A DNA stretch of 64,000 bases. It comes from Olsenella_K absiana (GTDB taxonomy: Bacteria > Actinomycetota > Coriobacteriia > Coriobacteriales > Atopobiaceae). A program made the translations under genes and the position numbers. This document shows, piece by piece, positions 1-7,531 of this stretch (position 1 is the stretch's first letter; every line of letters starts with the position of its first letter). The DNA is taken from the NCBI RefSeq assembly GCF_036408855.1, contig NZ_JAZGJQ010000006.1:1-64000 (forward strand), read 5' to 3'. The notes below the pieces were generated by a model that was not told the origin of the DNA, ran no database searches, and saw only the letters and a program-made list of their open reading frames with translations.

Positions 1-108
1 GGCTCGCTCCTGCCGGAAGGGGCGCTCGCGAGGCTCGGGATCGTCCGCATCCCCGCGGGGGGCGTGGTGCTGAAGCCCACGCTCGTCCCGCATGCGTATC
101 TGAGGTAG
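1..108 (+). CDS. C-terminal end of an unidentified protein (partial)
   Basis: The first frame is open from base 1 and stops with TAG at 106-108, giving the last 35 residues of a protein that begins outside the window. The tail reads as an ordinary soluble end with several Gly, Pro and Leu residues and finishes PHAYLR. It has the same high-GC codon use as the rest of the window. There is too little to name a family. It could also be a chance open frame, but it ends well clear of the tRNA promoter downstream. Confidence 0.4.
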   Translation, partial: GSLLPEGALARLGIVRIPAGGVVLKPTLVPHAYLR

Positions 109-445
109 CATGTCCGCAGGCGCTGCCTGCGGCATGGGTCCGCCGGCGGCGGACGAAGGGAATACGTCGGCCGGAGCCGGCAGCAGCACGCCCGTCAGTC
201 CCCCTCCGTTGCGCGCAGTCGTGCAACCAGGGAGAGGGGGCCGGTCCCGGCATGGCCGGAAGATGCGCGATTCGGCGCCCAGGGCCCTCCGGAAGGCCGA
301 ATTGCACGCCTTGCCGCAACGCTTCCGCCGCATTCTGCAGGACTTGATGCAAACGTTGCGCTTCGGAATGCAGTGTTGCGCTTACAAATTCAATCCACCG
401 GCGACTGGCGCTCTCCAAGGTTTTCCCAAAAAGGGAAAAAAGTTC
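109..445. other. Intergenic stretch, no supported gene
   Basis: About 340 bases between the partial gene and the tRNA promoter. Plus-strand frames are open here, but they have no ribosome binding site, no recognisable motif and low-complexity Ala/Gly/Arg composition, so I do not call a gene. The last 100 bases become AT-richer toward the promoter. Confidence 0.5.
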
Positions 446-474
446 TTGCGCACAGCCGCCACATTGCGTATATT
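446..474 (+). promoter_or_regulatory. Promoter of tRNA-Gly/tRNA-Cys cassette, copy 1
   Basis: TTGCGC at 446-451, a 17-base spacer, and TATATT at 469-474. This is a good housekeeping sigma promoter placed 12 bases before the mature tRNA-Gly. An A/T-rich stretch (about 421-445) lies just upstream, where an UP element would be. Copy 2 has the same architecture with different sequence. Confidence 0.75.
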
Positions 475-486
475 AATCCCTGCGTC

Positions 487-562
487 GCGGGCTTAGCGCA
501 GTTGGTAGCGCGCCACCTTGCCAAGGTGGAGGTCGCGGGTTCGATCCCCGTAGCCCGCTCCA
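487..562 (+). tRNA. tRNA-Gly (GCC), copy 1
   Basis: A complete 76-base cloverleaf. The acceptor stem GCGGGCT pairs with AGCCCGC, the anticodon loop is TTGCCAA with anticodon GCC, and the T arm contains GGTTCGATCC. The 3' CCA is encoded (560-562). An identical copy lies at 1135-1210. Confidence 0.97.
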
Positions 563-573
563 TGATTTAATGG

Positions 574-597
574 GGCCGGTCTCGTATCGGCCTTTTT
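574..597 (+). terminator. Hairpin with T5 between tRNA-Gly and tRNA-Cys, copy 1
   Basis: GGCCG (574-578) pairs with CGGCC (588-592), with two further pairs possible inside, and five Ts follow at 593-597. It looks like a short intrinsic terminator inside the tRNA operon. It may be a partial terminator or a processing site that lowers tRNA-Cys output relative to tRNA-Gly. It is repeated at 1222-1245. Confidence 0.55.
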
Positions 598-606
598 CAT
601 AGCGTT

Positions 607-680
607 GGCGAGATGGCCAAGTGGTAAGGCAGAGGCCTGCAAAGCCTTTATCCCCGGTTCGAATCCGGGTCTCGCCTCCA
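607..680 (+). tRNA. tRNA-Cys (GCA), copy 1
   Basis: A complete 74-base tRNA. The acceptor stem GGCGAGA pairs with TCTCGCC, the anticodon is GCA, and the T arm contains GGTTCGAATCC. CCA is encoded at 678-680. It lies 44 bases after tRNA-Gly. An identical copy is at 1255-1328. Confidence 0.97.
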
Positions 681-689
681 AGCGACGTC

Positions 690-722
690 GAGGGCACCCC
701 ACGGGGTGCCCTCTCACTTTTT
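690..722 (+). terminator. Intrinsic terminator of tRNA cassette, copy 1
   Basis: GAGGGCACCCC (690-700) and GGGTGCCCTC (704-713) form a near-perfect stem with a tiny loop, followed by a T-rich tail that ends at about 722. It lies directly after tRNA-Cys. Confidence 0.85.
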
Positions 723-1092
723 CGGAGCGGCCCCCTGCCGCGGCTCGCCCCCCGGCCGCGGCTCGCCCCCCCTGCCGCGGTTCGCCCCCCTGCCGCGAGC
801 GCCTCCAGGGCGCCCGGCACGGACGAGGATGTCCGAATCACGCACGACTGAACCAACGCGCGGCAAAAGCCCAGTTGGCAGAAGGCCAGGACTGCAACCG
901 TGCGTAACTCCTCGCTGGACCGGCGATAGAGCCTCTCGCGTGAACTGCCTGCCGGCTCCTACACGCGTCGCATACGGGAGCTTGCCCGTAGAAGCTTGCC
1001 CGAGTCGACCTGCCTCCGGTTGGCCCAACGTGGGTTCGCGCCTATCCTTACCTGCGTTTTTCTCACCAGGTCAGAAAATTTCAAAAAACCGC
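723..1092. other. Spacer between the two tRNA cassettes
   Basis: About 370 bases that separate the two identical cassettes. The start is a low-complexity run of repeated CCGCGG / CCCCCC-type sequence (about 730-800). The rest has no ribosome binding site, no recognised protein and no RNA gene. It has no counterpart after copy 2. Confidence 0.5.
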
Positions 1093-1121
1093 TTGCGTTA
1101 TGCGGGACCTTCCCCCATAAT
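1093..1121 (+). promoter_or_regulatory. Promoter of tRNA-Gly/tRNA-Cys cassette, copy 2
   Basis: TTGCGT at 1093-1098, a 17-base spacer, and CATAAT at 1116-1121, 13 bases before tRNA-Gly copy 2. An A-rich run precedes the -35. The design is the same as copy 1 but the sequence is different, so each copy has its own promoter. Confidence 0.75.
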
Positions 1122-1134
1122 ACTTTCTTGCGTC

Positions 1135-1210
1135 GCGGGCTTAGCGCAGTTGGTAGCGCGCCACCTTGCCAAGGTGGAGGTCGCGGGTTCGATCCCCGTA
1201 GCCCGCTCCA
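1135..1210 (+). tRNA. tRNA-Gly (GCC), copy 2
   Basis: Identical to the tRNA at 487-562: 76 bases, anticodon GCC, encoded CCA at 1208-1210. It has its own upstream promoter. Confidence 0.97.
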
Positions 1211-1221
1211 TGATTTAATGG

Positions 1222-1245
1222 GGCCGGTCTCGTATCGGCCTTTTT
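1222..1245 (+). terminator. Hairpin with T5 between tRNA-Gly and tRNA-Cys, copy 2
   Basis: Same GGCCG/CGGCC stem and T5 tail as at 574-597, in the second cassette. Confidence 0.55.
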
Positions 1246-1254
1246 CATAGCGTT

Positions 1255-1328
1255 GGCGAGATGGCCAAGTGGTAAGGCAGAGGCCTGCAAAGCCTTTATC
1301 CCCGGTTCGAATCCGGGTCTCGCCTCCA
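1255..1328 (+). tRNA. tRNA-Cys (GCA), copy 2
   Basis: Identical to the tRNA at 607-680: 74 bases, anticodon GCA, encoded CCA at 1326-1328. Confidence 0.97.
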
Positions 1329-1337
1329 AGCGACGTC

Positions 1338-1369
1338 GAGGGCACCCCACGGGGTGCCCTCTCACTTTT
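1338..1369 (+). terminator. Intrinsic terminator of tRNA cassette, copy 2
   Basis: The same stem as at 690-713, with the tail TCACTTTTC. It ends the second tRNA unit. Confidence 0.83.
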
Positions 1370-1918
1370 CCGGGGCGGCGGACGGCGGCGGTCGCCCGGC
1401 CCCGGCCGGGCCCCCGGCCGCATACGGCGCCGCAGGCGGCGCGGGCGGTTGTCGGAGCGGCGCCGCCCCGCCTGGGGCCGCCCCGGCCACGACCGGCGCC
1501 GGCGCAGCCAGCCGGCGATGCGCGTGCACTTTCGGGAGTTAGGGACGCCCCCCGGCGCCACGCCCTGGCCCGGCAGCCCGGCCGGGCCCTCGCTGCAATC
1601 CGTCTCGGCCGGCGTTTTCCCGGGTAGCCACGACGTACCGGTCCGCTCCATGGCCCGGCTCCGCCCGCAACCCGTCCATAACCTCCGAAACTGCAACTAT
1701 CAGCGCGGGAAATTGCGGAGGAGGGGCACGGGCGACGAAGCGGGCGGAGAAGCCGGGCACATTGTGTGGCTCTGAGACCAACAGCGTACGGGGCGCGTGA
1801 CGTGGGGCGCGACGTGACGTGGGGCGGGGCGTAGACTGCGGGCTTCGCCGGCGCGTCGGCCATGGAGCGGGACGCCGACCACGGGACACACCGCCGCAGG
1901 CGGCACCGGCACCCGCGG
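1370..1918. other. Intergenic stretch, no supported gene
   Basis: About 550 bases between the second tRNA cassette and the STAS-kinase gene. Open frames exist on both strands but lack ribosome binding sites and recognisable motifs, and most are shadows of GC-rich sequence. GACGTGGGGCG occurs twice at about 1800-1830. The downstream end of the STAS-kinase message falls here, but no clear T-tract terminator is visible. Confidence 0.45.
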
Positions 1919-2650
1919 CTACCTCAGCAGCTTCACCAGCCGTACGACCGTGCCCTGGCCGGAGCGCTTGAGATGGATCGAGACGCTGTCGGCAAGCAGG
2001 CGCATGAGCTTGATGCCGCGCCCGCGCTCGACGGCGTCCACGGATGAGACGGGCTCCTCGTCCGACGCGAGCTCGAAGCCCGCTCCGCAGTCGCTCACGT
2101 CGACGATCGCCCTGTCGGGGTAGCCGGTCACCGTCGCCAGCACGCCGCCCTGCTCGGTGTGGTCGACGGCGTTTCCCATGGCCTCCCCCACCGCAAGCGT
2201 CATGTCGAAGAGGCGGTCGCCCTCGAACCCGAGGTGGCGCAGCAGCTCCTCCACGCGACCGCGTGCGGCCTGGAGGTTGTCCCCCTCGACGCGCAGCACG
2301 TTGTGGGAGACGGGCTGGGCCTGGGGGTCGAGCTCCTCGAAGCGCGGGCGCTCGCCCGTCTGCTGCACGGGGGCATAGTCCACGAGTCGGTAGATGCTGA
2401 AGATGCGCATGACGCGCGGCGAAACGTTGATGCACGAGAGCAGGCCGCCAGACTCGCGCATCCTGCGCACGGCGCCGAAGAGCATGCCCATGCCCGCGGA
2501 GTCGACGTAGTCGGTCTGGGCGAAGTTGAGCATGATGCGGCGGCAGCCCTGGTCGCTCAGGCTCTGGATGAGCCTCTTGAGCGACGCGGCCTGCCGCACG
2601 TCGAGCGATCGCCCCACGGGCACGACTGCTATGTTCGTCTTTCCTGCCAT
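1919..2650 (-). CDS. STAS / HATPase_c fusion (anti-sigma antagonist joined to anti-sigma kinase)
   Basis: 243 residues. Residues 1-100 form a STAS domain of the RsbV/SpoIIAA type with the signature VDSAGMG around Ser51, the region where these proteins are phosphorylated. Residues 125-243 form a GHKL ATPase of the RsbW/SpoIIAB type: N box with GEAMGNAVDH, G1 box DCGAGF, and a G2-like GRGIKLM. In most bacteria the two domains are separate proteins, so this chain carries both the kinase and its likely substrate. The ATG at 2650 is chosen because the STAS fold starts directly after it; the longer open frame adds low-complexity sequence. It follows the PP2C phosphatase gene on the same strand, so both probably form one partner-switching module. 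The target sigma factor or other output is not in the window. Confidence 0.82.
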   Translation of the reverse strand: MAGKTNIAVVPVGRSLDVRQAASLKRLIQSLSDQGCRRIMLNFAQTDYVDSAGMGMLFGAVRRMRESGGLLSCINVSPRVMRIFSIYRLVDYAPVQQTGERPRFEELDPQAQPVSHNVLRVEGDNLQAARGRVEELLRHLGFEGDRLFDMTLAVGEAMGNAVDHTEQGGVLATVTGYPDRAIVDVSDCGAGFELASDEEPVSSVDAVERGRGIKLMRLLADSVSIHLKRSGQGTVVRLVKLLR

Positions 2651-2800
2651 ATGGGATTTGTTCCCATTGTGGCGGAGCGCAATCGCGCGAGGCCCCGCGA
2701 CTTCGCGATGTCCGCGTTCCTGGCGCCGCTGCGGCCCACGCCCCGGCCTGGCGCCACGGCGGCCCACATCCCGGACGGTGCCGCGCCCGCCCGCGCCCGC

Positions 2801-5143
2801 CTACGCCTCCGGCCCGACCCCGTCGAAGCGCAGCGCGACCATGGCGACGTCGTCGTCCAGGCTGTTGTGCGTGAAGCCGTCGAGCGTGGCGAGCAGCCGG
2901 TCGCAGATGCCCTCGAAGCCTGCCGCCGCCTCGCGCATGACGGCCTCCCTGAGGCCGTCCTCGCCGAAGAAGTCGCCTGCAGGCGAGCGCGCCTCGGTGG
3001 TGCCGTCCGTATAGAGCAGCAGCATGTCGCCCTTCTCGATGGACTCCACGCCGTCCTGGTAGGCCATGTCGGAGAAGGCGCCGACCACGCCCGACTGCAC
3101 GTTGAGCGTCGCGTACTCGCCCGTCCTGCTCCGCATGAGGATCGCTGGCGGGTGTCCGGCCGAGCAGTACGTGATCGTCGCCTCGTCCAGGTCGACGAGG
3201 CCCACGAAGAGCGTGGCGAAGGTCTCCACGCGCGAGAAGCCCAGGAGGAAGTCGTTGAGCGAGCGCACCATGCGCGCCGGCTTGAGCCCCTCCCAAGCGT
3301 AGGCGCCCAGGGCCGTCTTCACCGCGGCCGAGACGGACGCGGCCTCCACGCCCTTCCCCGAGACGTCGCCCATGATCACGCACGCGCGGCGCCCCGGAAG
3401 GCGGACGAGGTCGTAGAAGTCGCCGCCCACGAAGGCCGAGGCGGTGGCTGACGAGTAGAGCCCCTGGGCGGAGATTCCCTCGACCTCCTGCAGCTCGTTC
3501 CTCATGCCGCTCTGCAGCGCCTGCGAGATGCGCTTGTCGCGCGCGCTCTCCTCGCGCCCCTGGGCGAGGTCGCGCACGTCATCGGCCAGGCGGCGCAGGA
3601 AGTCGACCTCGCCGTCCTCGAAGGGCTCCTCGCCCGCGCCTCGCGCCAGCACGAAGGCCAGGCGCGGGGAGATCGCGCTCCCCACGTCCACGACGACGGA
3701 CTGCGAGAGGTCCTCGCCCCACGCCGCGAGCGCGCGCCCAAGCGGCGAGGACGCCTCGAGGGGCGCGACCTCGCCGCCGTCCTGCGCGGGGTCTGCCAGC
3801 TGGGCGGCCGCTTCGGCCGCAAGCTCCATCCTGCGGCCGTCGGAGAGGACGGCCATCCCCCTCGAGCCGTCCGGCCCCAGGCGGACGCGGACGAAGCGGG
3901 CGTCGAGCTCGTCGGCGGCGTCGGCGAGAACCGAGGCCACCAGGGCCTCGTCCAGGGTGTCGGCGGCCATGAGGCGCTCCCTGAGCTCGGTCGAGCGCGC
4001 GGCCAGGTGCTCCTTGCGCTGGGCGCGCATGGCGGCGAAGGCGCCCATGAGCTGCACGGAGAGGTACTGTCCCACGGCGTCGAGCAGGCGCGCGTCCTCG
4101 CGCTTCGTGGGGTGGACCGCCTTCCAGCCGACGATGATGACGCTGATGACACGCCCGCCGAACCACACGGGGACCACGAGGAAGCTCGTGAAGGGCGGGA
4201 GCAGCCGCGCGTCGACGCGGTGGGTCTCGTGCGTCTCCTCGTCGAGCACCTCGCGGGTGGCGAGCCGGCCGCGGCGCAGGTCCTCGGTGGAGGCGCTAAG
4301 CACCCTGAGACGCATCGCCTGGCCGAGCCGCTTGGCCGCGGCGCCCGAGACCTTTGCGTAGGGCAGGTACTGGGCGGCGCGGCCGACGTCCGCGCCCTCG
4401 CTCATCGCCCGCAGGTGGAAGCCGTCGGACTCGGCGATGTAGACCATGGTCCCGCTCGCCCCCATGGTCCGGTCGATCCCGTCGAGCACGCGCTCGAAGA
4501 GGGTCCCCACGTCGGGCGAGTCGAGCGTGCCCAGGACGATGTCGAGCGTGCCCGACAGGCGCCGGTTCGCCTCGGAGAGCTCGGAGACGAGCCGCTCGTG
4601 CTCGGCGGCCACCGCGGCCTCGGAGTCGTCCCTGTGGGCGACGAGCAGGTAGGTGTCGCCCGGCGCGCGCACGCGGTCGCAGCGGACGACGACGCGCGCC
4701 GGCGTGCCGTCCAGGCTGGCGATGACGAGGCGCGCGGAGGTCCCGTCGCTCGGGAAGGGCAGGGAGGCGAGCGAGAAGGGCGTCTCGGGCGCGACCCCCA
4801 CGGCCGGCGGGAAGAGTCCGCGCACGTCCAGGCCCACGAGGAAGTCGTCTGTATGCTGGAAGAGGCGGCGGGCCTCCTCGTTGGCGAGGAGTATCACGCC
4901 GGCGCCGTCGAAGGCCACGACCGCGTCGCCCGTGAGCGCGAGCAGCCCCGCGAAGGCGCCCGAGACCGAGGCCCTGCCGATGCCCGTGACGCTCTCCACG
5001 GGCCTCCTGCGCCCCTCTGCGCCCGCCTGCGGGGAGCGGTGGGCCCCGTCCGTGTGGACGAGCCCGGGGCCCGACAGGGCGTCCGCGCCCCCGTCCACGC
5101 CTGCGGCGTCCTGCCGTCCCTCCTGGTCGCGCCCTGCGTCCAC
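2801..5143 (-). CDS. PAS/GAF sensor with PP2C (SpoIIE/RsbU-type) serine phosphatase
   Basis: 780 residues, GTG start at 5143 with GGAGGGA placed 7 bases upstream. A PAS-like domain (about 65-130) follows a polar N-terminus, then a GAF-like domain (about 205-370), a second less clear sensor-like segment, and a C-terminal PP2C domain (about 570-775). The phosphatase metal motifs are present: GGDFYD, MGDVSGKG, CSAGHPP and LLYTDG. The family removes phosphate from STAS proteins, which releases an anti-sigma kinase. The STAS-kinase fusion 150 bases downstream is the obvious partner. No transmembrane segment is visible, so it probably senses a cytoplasmic signal. The ligand is unknown. Confidence 0.88.
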   Translation of the reverse strand: MDAGRDQEGRQDAAGVDGGADALSGPGLVHTDGAHRSPQAGAEGRRRPVESVTGIGRASVSGAFAGLLALTGDAVVAFDGAGVILLANEEARRLFQHTDDFLVGLDVRGLFPPAVGVAPETPFSLASLPFPSDGTSARLVIASLDGTPARVVVRCDRVRAPGDTYLLVAHRDDSEAAVAAEHERLVSELSEANRRLSGTLDIVLGTLDSPDVGTLFERVLDGIDRTMGASGTMVYIAESDGFHLRAMSEGADVGRAAQYLPYAKVSGAAAKRLGQAMRLRVLSASTEDLRRGRLATREVLDEETHETHRVDARLLPPFTSFLVVPVWFGGRVISVIIVGWKAVHPTKREDARLLDAVGQYLSVQLMGAFAAMRAQRKEHLAARSTELRERLMAADTLDEALVASVLADAADELDARFVRVRLGPDGSRGMAVLSDGRRMELAAEAAAQLADPAQDGGEVAPLEASSPLGRALAAWGEDLSQSVVVDVGSAISPRLAFVLARGAGEEPFEDGEVDFLRRLADDVRDLAQGREESARDKRISQALQSGMRNELQEVEGISAQGLYSSATASAFVGGDFYDLVRLPGRRACVIMGDVSGKGVEAASVSAAVKTALGAYAWEGLKPARMVRSLNDFLLGFSRVETFATLFVGLVDLDEATITYCSAGHPPAILMRSRTGEYATLNVQSGVVGAFSDMAYQDGVESIEKGDMLLLYTDGTTEARSPAGDFFGEDGLREAVMREAAAGFEGICDRLLATLDGFTHNSLDDDVAMVALRFDGVGPEA

Positions 5144-5200
5144 GTCGCGCTCCCTCCGCCTGCGCCGCCGGGACCTTCCGAGTACGGGGCCCCTCTATAC

Positions 5201-5225
5201 GAAAAAGGGCGCCCGAAGGCGCCCT
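5201..5225 (-). terminator. Terminator of tRNA-Leu
   Basis: On the minus strand AGGGCGCC, loop TTCG, GGCGCCCT, then TTTTTC. A UUCG-capped stem with a T-tract, 9 bases after the CCA of tRNA-Leu. Confidence 0.88.
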
Positions 5226-5233
5226 GCGATTCG

Positions 5234-5324
5234 TGGTGTCGGAGGCGGGACTTGAACCCGCACGACCTTTTAGTCAGTCACTAGCACCTCAAGCTAGCGC
5301 GTCTGCCAATTCCGCCACTCCGAC
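5234..5324 (-). tRNA. tRNA-Leu (GAG)
   Basis: A 91-base class II tRNA with a long variable arm. The acceptor GTCGGAG pairs with CTCCGAC, the anticodon stem CTAGC/GCTAG holds loop TTGAGGT with anticodon GAG, and the T arm contains GTTCAAGTCC. The discriminator A and CCA are encoded at 5234-5237. Confidence 0.96.
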
Positions 5325-5365
5325 ATGCGAGCGAACTCAGTGCGTGCTCGCTTGCAACAAGGAAT

Positions 5366-5393
5366 ATATTAGCAGACCGTCAGACGCGCGCAA
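5366..5393 (-). promoter_or_regulatory. Promoter of tRNA-Leu
   Basis: Minus strand TTGCGC (5388-5393), a 16-base spacer, and TAATAT (5366-5371), about 40 bases before the mature tRNA. It shares the TTGCG -35 with both tRNA-Gly/Cys promoters. Confidence 0.7.
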
Positions 5394-5551
5394 GCCCCAA
5401 TTTGGATTTTTTTCTCGCCTTCGGTCCGCCGCTCTAGGGCAGGCCAGGGGACAAGGACACGGGCCCGCCCGCGGCATCCCGGCGGCTCGCGCCGCCGCAG
5501 GCTGCTCCTCCCGCGGCATCCCGGCACTCGCGCACCTCGCACCTCCCCTAC

Positions 5552-5579
5552 GAAAGAGGGGACGCCTTGGCGCCCCCTC
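5552..5579 (-). terminator. Terminator after binding-protein gene
   Basis: A stem of about 11 bases (5556-5579, one G-U pair, AAGG-type loop) followed by TTTC on the minus strand, 40 bases after the stop of the binding-protein gene. It ends the first ABC transporter operon. Confidence 0.75.
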
Positions 5580-5619
5580 AGGTTCGTGCAAGCTCCGCGG
5601 CAAGGCCGCAGGGCCTTCG

Positions 5620-7398
5620 TTACTTCTCCCAGCCGTAGTTCTCGGGCGACGGGGTCTCGAGCAGGCACGGGCCGAAGTTGGCGAGGCCCTTCTTGGCCAC
5701 GACGACGTCGGCGCCGCAGAAGACGGGGATGAAGCCGTAGGACTTGAGGGCCTCCTTCTCCGCCTCGTTCACGGCCTTCATCTGCTCGGCGTGGTCCGCG
5801 ATGCCGCAGACGGCCGCGAACTTGGCGTCGAGCTCGGCGTTGCCGAGGTGCGTGAAGTTGGAGGAGGACTCGGAGCCGTAGATCTGGCCGCCATTGTTGT
5901 AGGAGGCGGAGCCGGCGCTCCAGGCGAACAGGACCGTGTCCCAGTTACCGCTGGTCAGCGTCTTGGAGAACTCGGATCCGGGGTGGTTGTCGATCGTGAG
6001 GTTCATGCCGGCGTCCTTGCACATCTTCTGGATGGCGGCGGCGCGGTTCTTGGTGACGTTGGAGTCGCCGAAGGTCGTGAAGCTGAAGGCGACCTGCTGG
6101 CCGTCCTTGGCGTAGTAGCCGTCGCTGCCCATCTCGTAGCCGGCGTCCTCGAGCGTCTTCTTCGCAGCCGCGATCTCGGACTCGGCGTCGCTGTTGGCCG
6201 TGATGTCGTCGGGCAGGTTGTTCTCGTAGCCGTCCTGCCACTGGCAGCAGAGCAGCGAGCCGATGCGCTCCTCGGACCAGTTTACGCCCTGATAGACGAT
6301 GCTCAGGATCGTCGGGACGTCTAAGCACTGCGCGAAGGCCTTGCGGACGTTGATGTCTTTCATCGAGTCGCGCGTGGAGTTGATCTCGATGTTGGCGATG
6401 GAGATGGAGTTGGCGCGGCGGATCTCTGCGCTATCCATGCCGGCGAAGTTGGAGAGCATCTCCGAGGAGCCGGTGGCGCCGGGCTCGGTCGCGTCGATCT
6501 CGCCGTTCTTGAAGGCGTTGTACATGGCCTGGGAGTCCATCTGCTTGTAGACGATGGACTCGAGCTTGGCCTCGTCACCCCACCACTTGGGGTTGCGCTT
6601 GAAGGTGATCTGCGTCTGGTCGAAGGTGTCGACGGCGAAGGGACCCGCGCCCCACTCGTTGTGCGGGTTGTTGTTGAAGCCGTTGTTGAAGGTCTCGGCG
6701 TCAGCCGCAGCGTCCGGGTGCAGGAACGAGATGATGGACTCGACCGGGTAGTACGGGGTCGAGAAGGTGATCACGCACTCCTTGTCGGTCGCGCCGGCCT
6801 TGACGGACTCGATCTGCTGGTAGCCGTCGGTCATGGCGGGGGTGTAGTCCGCGTTCTGGCCGCTGCAGGACTTCCAGACGGACTCGTAGGCGCGCCAGTC
6901 GATCGGAGTGCCGTCGTTGAAGGTCGCCTTGTCGGCGATCTTGATGGTGCAGACCTCCTTGCCACTCTCCTCGGTCGTCTCGATGGAGTCGATGAAGTTG
7001 GGGTCGGGCGTGAAGGTGCCGCCGTCGGCGCTCTGCTTGAAGGGGAACAGCGGCATGTAGAGCTGCCAGAAGTACTTCATGTACGTGGTGTTGCCGTTGA
7101 TGTTGTACTGGTTGAAGTCCGGGCCGATCTCGCTCGCGGAGAGGTTGAGCGTGCCGCCGTCCTTGATCTCGTCGCGGGACTTGGGGTTGGTGTAGACCTT
7201 GCCCTTCTCGGGGAGCGGGAGCTTGGTGAGGTCGGTGGTCGCCGGGCTGCCGCTCGCCGGCTCGGTGCCGGTGACGTCGTTCCCCTGCGCAGCGTTGTTG
7301 GTGCCGGAGCCGTTGCCGCCACAGGCGGCGAGGCCCAGGCCTGCGAGTACGGCCGCGGAGGCGGAGACGAACGTCCTGCGCGTGAGCTTTGCGGTCAT
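5620..7398 (-). CDS. ABC transporter substrate-binding lipoprotein, family 5 (peptide type)
   Basis: 592 residues. The N-terminus has a twin-arginine motif (TRRTF) and a lipobox LAAC with the lipid-anchored Cys at 26, so it is probably Tat-exported and then lipidated. A Gly/Asn/Thr-rich linker follows. The mature part has the features of SBP family 5 (DppA/OppA): about 540 residues and the segment VRKAFAQCLD near the middle. It is the last gene of the operon, 133 bases after the ATPase gene; binding proteins are more often first. The spacer may carry its own promoter or a processing site. Peptides are the likely ligand; nickel or other solutes cannot be excluded. Confidence 0.88.
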   Translation of the reverse strand: MTAKLTRRTFVSASAAVLAGLGLAACGGNGSGTNNAAQGNDVTGTEPASGSPATTDLTKLPLPEKGKVYTNPKSRDEIKDGGTLNLSASEIGPDFNQYNINGNTTYMKYFWQLYMPLFPFKQSADGGTFTPDPNFIDSIETTEESGKEVCTIKIADKATFNDGTPIDWRAYESVWKSCSGQNADYTPAMTDGYQQIESVKAGATDKECVITFSTPYYPVESIISFLHPDAAADAETFNNGFNNNPHNEWGAGPFAVDTFDQTQITFKRNPKWWGDEAKLESIVYKQMDSQAMYNAFKNGEIDATEPGATGSSEMLSNFAGMDSAEIRRANSISIANIEINSTRDSMKDINVRKAFAQCLDVPTILSIVYQGVNWSEERIGSLLCCQWQDGYENNLPDDITANSDAESEIAAAKKTLEDAGYEMGSDGYYAKDGQQVAFSFTTFGDSNVTKNRAAAIQKMCKDAGMNLTIDNHPGSEFSKTLTSGNWDTVLFAWSAGSASYNNGGQIYGSESSSNFTHLGNAELDAKFAAVCGIADHAEQMKAVNEAEKEALKSYGFIPVFCGADVVVAKKGLANFGPCLLETPSPENYGWEK

Positions 7399-7531
7399 GT
7401 GTCATCCTTTCTACAGAGTCATGACAGAGACATTTCCTAACTATGACACAAGCGATTCTTGAAACCGGCGAGGTTGGCGCGCGCTCTCCAAACGATGTCT
7501 AAACACCAGCCTCCGGCCGTCCTGGGCCTCG

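Larger units (their letters stand above)
481..721 (+). repeat. 241-bp direct repeat, copy 1 (tRNA-Gly/Cys cassette)
   Basis: Bases 481-721 are identical to 1129-1369 (offset 648). The unit runs from just after the -10 box through both tRNAs to the T-tract of the terminator. The flanks on both sides differ between copies, so the unit matches a whole transcription unit without its promoter. Confidence 0.93.
1129..1369 (+). repeat. 241-bp direct repeat, copy 2 (tRNA-Gly/Cys cassette)
   Basis: Identical base for base to 481-721. Identity stops at the T-tract of the terminator, where copy 1 reads TTTTT and copy 2 reads TTTTC. Confidence 0.93.

Noticed and set aside
110..496. Open frame of 128 codons before the first tRNA
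   Set aside because: No ribosome site, low-complexity start, and it runs through the tRNA promoter into the tRNA.
481..1369. CRISPR or mobile element
   Set aside because: Only two copies, no terminal inverted repeats, and the repeat consists of tRNA genes and their terminator.
1539..3383. Long minus-strand frame of 614 codons
   Set aside because: Shadow of the STAS-kinase and PP2C genes in another frame; Arg/Gly/His-rich with no motif.
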